Source of the DNA: Plotosus lineatus
Lineage: Eukaryota > Chordata > Actinopteri > Siluriformes > Plotosidae
NCBI GenBank assembly: GCA_024760905.1
Contig: CM045731.1
Span: 25,205,001-25,269,000 of the forward strand
Direction: 5' to 3'
Length of the DNA: 64,000 bases
Shown: in pieces, positions 57,042 through 64,000 of the stretch
Numbering within the stretch: the first letter of the stretch is position 1
How the letters are laid out: every line of letters starts with the position of its first letter
The notes under the pieces: model-generated
What the model saw: only the letters and a program-made list of their open reading frames with translations
Databases searched by the model: none
Told to the model about the DNA's origin: nothing
Made by a program: the position numbers and the translations under genes

Positions 57042-59699
57042 CTGTGCACATTAGACAGGAAGTGATGTCATTAACATGAGACAGGTGGGACTTTCTAATA
57101 AGTTTAGTTAGTATGAGTGAAGTAATTGTCATGGCGGTATCAAACACTAAGCAATGGCCAATATATTCATTCATTTTCTGAACCGCTAAATCCTAATTAG
57201 GGTCACGGGGAGGCTGGCGCCTATCTCAGCCAACTCTGGGCAAGAGCAGAGTACACCATGGACAGCTCACCAGGCCATCGCAGGGCAGAAACATGCTGAC
57301 AGCAATACAGCTACCCTTGACAAACGTCAGCAATGTTTCTTTTACATGAACCTTTCACCACAGACAGTGAGAGACATGACCGGTTTTTGATAACCCAGTT
57401 CGCGGCACTGGGGGGCAGTGGCAACCTGTTGAGAGTGGGGCTTGAACCTCAACCTTGGGATCAGCAATCCAATGCCTTACCCCTGGTCATCACTGCCCAT
57501 GCCCAATATAAGATCCTCCTATCCTGAGATTATTGCTTTAATGTCAAAGTATAAAACAATCATCTGATTGAGATATTTTTCTGCGTTTTAAGTCAGGTGA
57601 CACCTTCAGAGCATTTGTTCTTCAGATGGGAACAGCATAAAAACACATTGTTCCAATATGGAATTAATTTAGAGAAAAATTATAAACCTAAACCTCTCAC
57701 CGCCACAATTGTTCTAGCCTGGCAGACCTGTCGATGTTACTCACAGCGCATGTGGTATTCTGGGATGCACTTGGGTAAAAATGTACATTCCCTAGATGGT
57801 CAACATTAGCTCTCAACATTGCACTAAACCTGTACCTGTGCACAGAAGTGGCAGCTTCCACTTCCTGTGCTTTCATCTGTTAAAGGTGGGATTGGTATAG
57901 AGATAATGTACTATTCCAGTTAAAATGTAAAAACTTCTCTACAATTTGACAGTAAAGTTACTCCTGTTGCTAACAAAACCAAGAGATTCGGAGCTTCCTG
58001 TTTGGGAATTAGCATCAGTTAAACATCAGAAGAAATATGATACGTCCTTAACGAATCTGTATCAAAGACAGAAACTTGTTAATTTAAACAGAGTCACTTA
58101 ACCGGGGATACAACTGGAAATACAAGGATCCCTCACTTTCTGCGGTTAATTGGGACCGAGATCCCCACGTAACCACTGAATTCCGCGCAGTAGGATCACC
58201 CCCCAACCCCCGACTGACGTATACGTACATGTATATGTGTATATAATATCAGTAAATACATATTCAAAGCTATAAATGCTTATAATAACAATTAAACATT
58301 CCAAAAGTAATGCATAAGATGTGTGTGTGCTGACGCGCACCTCTCAAAAATGTACCTACAGTAGTTTTGATGGGAGGTTTAGGGCTGGTTTTTGTTTTGT
58401 GTTTGTTTTGGGTTTTTTTTGTTGTTGTTGTTGTTTGGTGGGGTTTTTTTTGCATGATTGGCCTCGTTTCTGCGGCATTTTCTTTAGCGTTTCCTCCTAT
58501 TTTTCCATAATTTCGTTATTTTTTAATTCGATTAATATTTTTTTAACAAATGCGATGCACCGAAGCCGCATGAATTGAGGCACGAAGTAGCGAGGGATCC
58601 CTGTATATCCCAGAGGGGAGTCATGGGGAGTGAAAATGGGAGGGGAGTATTCTCTGTCTCCTGTTCATCAAAGTGATATTAACCAATCATTGGTGTCTGT
58701 GAGCTTATTTATACAAAAAAGGGCAGTGTGTTATACCATTGTCATGTTCTGAAAGGAAAATGGGCTAGAAAACAACCCAATCTCATTCTTGATGGTAAAA
58801 CGGTGACTAATGAAATGGCTACTGACCAGGACTGGGATTTCCTGACCCGACTGTCCGCCATTTTGTCTCTATACAATGCATTGTCCAGCTGCATGTCTCG
58901 GTTTGGCTCTGTCTTGGATCCCATCCTCGGGAAGTCCATTTTAAACAGAGTGGGCGGAGTCATGTCCAGCTCTAGTAGCATGATGTTTTCAGCCTGGATT
59001 CAAAAAAACAAAGCAGGTCTTTAGTACTAACACTTATCAAGCTATATAAAGTATAAAGAAATAAAAGCAAACCCTATATTCTGATTGTGTATTTGACACC
59101 TTTTCTTTTTATCGCTGTCCAAAAATATTCCGGTGCTTATTAGTCTGTCAGTTTGTCTGTGAGCAAAATCCTGACCACAGATTTTCACCCAACTTGGGGG
59201 AGCACACACTACTTTACCTGAGTCCCAGAGATTATTTGATTTTGCAATGTCAAAGTCAAAGGTGAAGGTCACAGCAAGTTCACAAATTTTGGAGATAAGT
59301 TTGAAACGAGTGCAGGCAAACATCCCGGTACTATGGAACACTAATGGAGAACCACATATGGACTTTCAAATGAGACGGTTACCTTTGTCCACGGTCCTTG
59401 AGTGACTATGAGAGATCAAAACCTAACTACATTTTACGTAAATACTTCAGTTCAGAGAGTTTTTTCCCCGATATTTGTCATGTCTACGTACTATGGGATA
59501 AATCATAAGACAAGCACATGGGTACTTTTGCTACATTATCCATGCTTGTTCGGTGGAGATACCTTATCGCCTTTCATTTCTATGAACGTACCCTGTATCT
59601 GGAATTGGCTCCCGTTGCTATGGCAACCCTGGCATATTGGCTGATGGGCCTTTTGTAGCCCACGGCAGAGGTGGGTCTTCTCTTCATCTGAGTAAATTT

Positions 59700-59748
<49 letters not shown>

Positions 59749-60032
59749 ATTGTTTAGCCAAAAGCAACACCAAAAGAAGCCCCATGCCGAAGTGAATTCT
59801 CCTGAATTTTTACTCGTAAAAACACCCTTCTGTTCTCGCAACTGTCTGTGTTAAGAACTGTGAGAATGTCTGATGTCTGAAAAAAGCATATGATGTTTAT
59901 AGACATTTCCTAATGCGACACTGGTACCCATAATACCCCATTACAACGATACTCTTATAACTCTTTACCAAAACGTGATACTACATATAGCCATTGTATA
60001 ACTGAACTAGTTTAACAGTAGGCTACATGAAG

Positions 60033-60070
<38 letters not shown>

Positions 60071-60242
60071 ACACACATCACAGTGGCCAAGGTCACACCT
60101 AGGCCAAACATAGAGGTTTACTCACTTTTCAGCAGGAACAAGGGGTTGAAATTTCCACTGGTCTTCATCCACATCAAAGAGTAGCCGGTTCATGATCTTG
60201 TTCTTTTCCTCCGGAGGAATAAAGTTCTCAATTATGAGGTAC

Positions 60243-60281
<39 letters not shown>

Positions 60282-60282
60282 C

Positions 60283-60336
<54 letters not shown>

Positions 60337-60374
60337 CTAGAGATCAAAGGCATACTGTAATTGTTTAGATACAG

Positions 60375-60415
<41 letters not shown>

Positions 60416-60557
60416 TGTGTGCACTGACTTAAATTTGAGTTCTCTAGTAAGCTCATTCTGCGTCTGCTCCAGTTCCTGTCTGGTTCTCACATGCTCGTCG
60501 TTTACATCCTGAATCTCAGCTTTCACTGACTGCAGCTTGGCATACAGCTTTAAAGAG

Positions 60558-60603
<46 letters not shown>

Positions 60604-62951
60604 GACAGTGAGAAGATAACAGAAGATCCTGATGACCAATCTGTCACTCTGTTGCCCACAGCAACGAGACTGGAATGTTCAATTATGCAGAAATGGGCCA
60701 GTCACAGATGGTCTCCCAGGCAACCACATCCCATAATTTACCTCCAGCTGATCTCTGGAAATAAATTCTCATACTTTCACCTTCCCTTCACCATTCATCA
60801 CATCGCTGTCTATTCCTCAATCTGTCTGTCCAATCTGTCATCTATACAAACCCTCAAATATATCCAGGATAAGTTTATCCATTCGATTTCCCCTCACCCA
60901 TCACTCCATCCATTTAGTTTTTCCATCTTCTGATCTTTCCAAAGATAATGCACTGCTCTGTATTTTACGAGCGAAGCACTCTTCATCCTTCCGTCCTTAA
61001 ATCCATCAATCATTTATTCCACTGGTTCCAACCCTGGAGGAACCCTGCCCTGCACATTTTAGTCTTTTCCTTCTTTCCAATTCTTCATTATCTAATTATC
61101 TAATTAACAGCTCTTCATGACTTGCCATGGATGTGAGAGAATGAAAGAAAGTGATCCAATTCTCTATCCAGCCATCTCTATCTTCACTCTTTACTTTATC
61201 CACTGTTTAGTCATGAAACCCATCCATCCTTTCAATGATCCTGCCAATAAAATATATATTGATTTTTATTTTTCATTATTCTATTCATCCCTTAGTTTAA
61301 AAATATGTATTTATTCACCCACCAGTCCATCCATCCATCCATCCATCCACCCAAGTGTCCTTTCTTGAATCTATCCAGTCATCATATTATGTCATATCCT
61401 GCCATCTAAACCTTGAAATAAAACATTCAACTATTTATACTTGCATCAATCAATCCATGATTCCCTGCATCCATCCATCCACCCAGCTATATATCCTTCC
61501 ATTCAGCCATTATACTATCTAAACCTTCAAGCAGATTATCGATCAATCATCTATCCATTCATCCATTCATCTATCCATCCATTCATTTTTCTTTTCCAGC
61601 TTCATGCAGTGAGTGAAAGATCTGATCACTGTTACAATAAGGAGAAAAGAAGTCACCCCTGAGCCAATCAGAGTGCTATATTCACATGGCGAGGGTTAAG
61701 CGGTCAGAAATGAGAGGTTATTATTGTCCTGGTGACAAGGAGGGCAAAGGTCAATCAGGTAGTAGAGAGCTTGGGGTTGAATGAGCCGTGAATCTTAGAG
61801 AAGCAGATAATGGTGTGATTTAATGAGCAACCTCTCTTTAGGTGGATTCTTCGAAGTGATTCATCAAAATTTCAAACAAGCCAGAAGCAATAACGCACCA
61901 CTGCTTACATGCTAACAATTACTCTTAGTAAAATGGTCTGAAACATTTGACATGCATGGCAGATATTTTCTTAGAGAACTATCTAAATAACACCTCTGTT
62001 TCCTATGTCATGAATTTGTGATATACATCAAAAGAAAACAAAAACACTAATTAGCATAATAACATTAGATTTAACCATAAGTACCCTCATCTGTCTGCAT
62101 TGTGTTGATATATTAGTCCAAGAAAGGCGGTTAGCATTAAGAGGTTAGCATTAGCACTGCAGCTAGCATTAGCATCAGTGTCGCCGGTGAAGTCTCAGTC
62201 CGAGGAAGTTTAAAAGCAGACAAACCTTTTTGTACTGATTAAAGGGAAGAAAACACATCCTCGGGGGTCAAGGGTGTGGTCCAGGGGTCAAAGTTCAGGG
62301 GTCAGGATTTAAAATGGAGCAAAGAGGGAACAGACAAGTTAGGGAAAACAAAGTAAAACTAAAGGTGTGTGTATGTGTGTGTGTGTGTGTGTGGTGAGGG
62401 GAATGTGTTGACTGAGGGCACTTGCAATATATAAGAATTAATTTCCTTTGTGAGATTAATCCAGTATCACAAAAAAACTGGGAACTTCACCTGTGAGACA
62501 GTATTTCTTTAAAGGACAATTACAGTATGAAAGAGTAGTTATGATGTTAGGGCACTTATAATAGGGCACTTGTAATAGGACACTTACAGTATGCTAGGGC
62601 CATTTTAGTAGGGCACTTGTAATAGGGCACTGACAGTATACTCGGGCAGTTATATTGGGTCACTTGTGATAGGGCCCTCGCAGTATGTAAGGACACTTTG
62701 TAAGAGGGCACTTAGGGCACTTACACTAAATTTGGACCCTTATAATAATAGGGCACTTGTGATAAGGTACTTAGAGTATTTTGGGGCACTTATAACATAT
62801 TATGATGTTTGTTAGTCTTACCTTTTTAAGTTTTTTTGTTTTTGCCTCCACTTCCTGTTGCAGAGACGTAAATGTTTCTCTGAGCTCCAGTGTCTCTTCG
62901 TCCTGAATTAACATCTGTTGCTGCATCTCTCGCTCTTTACGTGTCTGTACA

Positions 62952-62990
<39 letters not shown>

Positions 62991-63026
62991 AGCACTTACA
63001 CAGACAGTAAACCAAATCGCGCGTAC

Positions 63027-63076
<50 letters not shown>

Positions 63077-63184
63077 CTATACTTGTTCTGCAATCTCTTG
63101 TCGTTTATGTTCCAGCATCTTCTGCTGTTCATTGGTATGATCAATGATGTTCTTTCCTCCAACAAGAAGTTTACTCTCCATTGC
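56927..63184 (-). CDS. kif3c: kif3c-like kinesin-II gene, seven 3' exons (partial)
   Basis: C-terminal 283 residues of a KIF3B/KIF3C-type kinesin-II subunit: end of the stalk coiled coil and the tail. Kinesin-II motors carry cargo to microtubule plus ends; KIF3C pairs with KIF3A, mainly in neurons (family knowledge). Exons: 63184-63083, 62944-62822, 60547-60429, 60242-60126, 59700-59592, 58993-58827 and 57041-56927, with GT/AG junctions and all phases compatible. I choose kif3c over kif3b because of [15 protein letters not shown] followed by [45 protein letters not shown] and the VRKSQSWCQ tail; kif3b tails differ after the GYKRP motif. The motor domain lies beyond the right edge. Introns are rich in CA/TG and CT tracts abutting splice sites. 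Confidence 0.85.
57165..57503 (-). mobile_element. tRNA-derived SINE (type 1B) in a kif3c intron
   Basis: B-type tail at the low side (ttttctgaaccgctaaatcc, gggtcacggggaggctggcg), head at the high side with a damaged A box. Flanks ggccaatata / gcccaatata fit a 10-bp target duplication with one change. Confidence 0.8.
58123..58603. mobile_element. Tigger-like non-autonomous element, TA target site
   Basis: The left terminus caaggatccctcactttctg and right terminus tagcgagggatccctg (reverse complement cagggatccctcgcta) form inverted repeats of about 15 bp. TA is present on both outer sides (58121-58122 and 58604-58605), as for Tc1/mariner-pogo elements. The interior is AT-rich without a transposase. 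It lies in a kif3c intron and is the best-preserved copy of this family here. Confidence 0.8.
58827..58993 (-). CDS. kif3c: kif3c-like exon: tail (167 nt)
   Basis: [20 protein letters not shown], then [20 protein letters not shown] and the basic VRKSQS with a split tryptophan codon. Acceptor gaatccag, donor gtcagt. Confidence 0.87.
59592..59700 (-). CDS. kif3c: kif3c-like exon: tail (109 nt)
   Basis: Completes an asparagine codon, then [20 protein letters not shown] and [16 protein letters not shown]. The acceptor cag is the end of a 46-nt (CT)n repeat, which acts as the polypyrimidine tract. A second AG (ttactcag) 13 nt inside the exon would break the frame. Confidence 0.88.
59702..59747. 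repeat. (GA)n tract serving as a splice polypyrimidine tract
   Basis: (CT)n on the transcribed strand, ending in the acceptor of a kif3c-like exon. Confidence 0.9.
60030..60080. repeat. (AC)n microsatellite in a kif3c intron
   Basis: About 24 AC units with one interruption. Further AC and TG blocks lie at 60243-60332 and 60376-60422. Confidence 0.9.
60126..60242 (-). CDS. kif3c: kif3c-like exon: neck of tail (117 nt)
   Basis: [20 protein letters not shown] then [18 protein letters not shown]. The acceptor gtgcag directly follows a (TG)n tract with no pyrimidine-rich stretch; donor gaaaa|gtgagt. Confidence 0.9.
60243..60332. repeat. (AC)n microsatellite abutting a kif3c acceptor
   Basis: Long AC tract with two small interruptions. 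On the transcribed strand it is (TG)n running straight into gtgcag. Confidence 0.95.
60376..60422. repeat. (TG)n microsatellite after a kif3c donor
   Basis: (CA)n on the transcribed strand, starting 7 nt into the intron. Confidence 0.95.
60429..60547 (-). CDS. kif3c: kif3c-like exon: stalk (119 nt)
   Basis: [20 protein letters not shown], then [19 protein letters not shown] and a split lysine codon. The acceptor ctttaaag lies behind a (CT)n tract; the donor gtcagt is followed by a CA tract. Confidence 0.9.
60556..60600. repeat. (GA)n microsatellite before a kif3c acceptor
   Basis: (CT)n on the transcribed strand, about 10 nt before the exon. Confidence 0.95.
60790..61600. repeat. Diverged ATCC-rich tract in a kif3c intron
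   Basis: Many scattered atcc/catt/atca words (purest at 61325-61347, ccatccatccatcc), suggesting an old (ATCC)n array broken up by mutation. No gene in it. Confidence 0.6.
62535..62800. repeat. Diverged minisatellite in a kif3c intron
   Basis: At least ten versions of a unit like agggcacttgtaat (agggcacttataatag, agggcacttgtaatag, agggcactgacagtat, agggcacttgtgataa) at about 15-30 bp spacing, ending 22 bp before a coding exon. Confidence 0.8.
62822..62944 (-). CDS. kif3c: kif3c-like exon: stalk (123 nt)
   Basis: [20 protein letters not shown], then [20 protein letters not shown] and K. The acceptor (gtgtacag) is preceded by a (TG)n tract; donor aaaaag|gtaaga. Confidence 0.9.
62954..62988. 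repeat. (AC)n tract before a kif3c acceptor
   Basis: About 17 AC units. A TG block follows at 63029-63074, which is (CA)n after the next donor. Confidence 0.9.
63083..63184 (-). CDS. kif3c: kif3c-like exon: stalk (102 nt)
   Basis: [20 protein letters not shown] then [14 protein letters not shown], phase 0 to 0. Acceptor ttgctag; donor caa|gtatag, followed by a CA tract after about 10 nt. Confidence 0.87.
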
Positions 63185-63266
63185 CTAGCAACCAAGAAGA
63201 CAGGAAATCATTAGGACCAGGGCAAAAAGCACTTTACAATTTTTCGCCGTAGCCCACCTCCACCCC

Positions 63267-63306
<40 letters not shown>

Positions 63307-63493
63307 ACCACATCAGGGAGTTACTTCCTGTTTATCCCATGCTACAAAACTACCCAAGCTTTCATGATTTGTGGGAATATGTGATAGATACAAAGACACT
63401 CACACACGAGATGCAGAGATGAAAGAAATCACTGTTCTGCTTTCTCATTTTTTCTTAGCAACAATAAAGCAATTATTCATCTTGTTCAGTGAC

Positions 63494-63528
<35 letters not shown>

Positions 63529-63640
63529 TACAAAACACTTACACAGAGCACTAGCTCTCACACATAATAACTCTTTGTGCAATATTTGGAGCTGTTATAT
63601 TTCTGCAGCCAGTAGAAAACCTAAAGATGAGAGCATTGGG

Positions 63641-63689
<49 letters not shown>

Positions 63690-63727
63690 GGGGTGGAAGT
63701 GGGATGCGGTGGAAATATGTAAAGTGC

Positions 63728-63761
<34 letters not shown>

Positions 63762-64000
63762 AGAGAGAGAGAAAGGGAGAGAGAGAGGGAGAGAGAGAGT
63801 TGTTGAAAGTCAGCTGTAATTAGATCACTGTGATGACAGAGACATGAGCAAGGGCAGATATACAGGCAACAACCTGCTCATTTCATCCACCTGGAAAGTA
63901 CACCCCGGACAGATCGCCAGGCGAGGCATAAACACGCTGACGGCTATGCAACCTACTCTTGACAAAAGTCAGAAATTGTTTTTTTATATATACCTCCCAC
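63185..64000. other. kif3c intron with several CA/TG/GA tracts
   Basis: AC at 63268-63304 and 63492-63525, TG at 63642-63687 and 63730-63756, GA at 63757-63798. No further exon was recognised before the right edge. Confidence 0.7.
63885..64000 (-). mobile_element. Type 1B SINE, cut by the right edge
   Basis: Contains gtacaccccggacagatcgc, ggcataaacacgctgacggc and ctactcttgacaaaagtcag in the order of type 1B copies. The B-type 3' tail is missing on the left, and the head would lie outside the window. Confidence 0.7.

Noticed and set aside
56872..57174. Open frame of 100 codons over the last kif3c exon
   Set aside because: It is in a different frame from the one fixed by the upstream exons; the spliced frame gives SWCQ and a stop at 56927.
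58742..58981. Extension of the kif3c tail exon past VRKSQS to a stop at 58742
   Set aside because: A good donor (gtcagt) splits the tryptophan codon and the next exon restores the SWCQ motif. The read-through sequence has no family resemblance, though intron retention cannot be excluded.

Overview
This window is vertebrate genomic DNA, almost certainly from a teleost fish. Three things point there: a same-strand cluster of fish-specific finTRIM (ftr) genes with the typical exon pattern, the 3' half of a kinesin-II motor gene best matching kif3c, and a dense mix of fish-type transposons (RTE-type and Rex3-like LINEs, Tc1, hAT, Tigger/pogo-like elements, solo LTRs, tRNA-derived SINEs) with very long dinucleotide microsatellites. 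The catfish/otophysan side is only a guess.

Layout. (1) 0-40 kb: a finTRIM cluster, all on the minus strand. Two members look complete and keep the reading frame across six exons: one at 31.4-38.0 kb (562 codons) and one at 17.3-28.2 kb (563 codons). Around them lie remnants: coiled-coil exons at the left edge (1-385), a SPRY fragment at 8.7 kb, a B-box exon without its RING at 10.1-10.4 kb, and a SPRY exon at 39.4-40.0 kb with a lost splice acceptor, a stop and a frameshift. (2) 40-56 kb: no host gene found. It holds a near full-length but broken RTE LINE (45.8-48.8 kb), SINEs, microsatellites, a small Ty3/gypsy reverse transcriptase fragment, and two segments built of short irregular words (42.2-43.2 kb and 55.5-55.9 kb) that I cannot assign. 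(3) 56.9-64 kb: seven 3' exons of a kif3c-like gene on the minus strand, encoding the end of the stalk coiled coil and the tail. The gene continues past the right edge.

The finTRIM proteins are RING-B-box-coiled coil-PRY/SPRY proteins of the antiviral TRIM type. kif3c is unrelated to them in function.

Most of the DNA is transposon-derived and much of it is nested, so insertion order can be read from target-site duplications: an RTE copy inside a hAT inside a finTRIM intron, an RTE copy inside a rearranged Tc1, a solo LTR inside a Tigger-like element, a SINE beside the 5' end of an RTE. One SINE family occurs with two different 3' tails; one tail matches the 3' end of the local RTE LINE. I found no bacterial-type system, CRISPR array or rRNA, and no tRNA gene outside SINE heads. 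The least explained parts are the GGAA-word segment, the CTTACATAAAC-like segment, a 150-bp near-perfect palindrome, and a 0.3-kb inverted duplication 4 kb apart.
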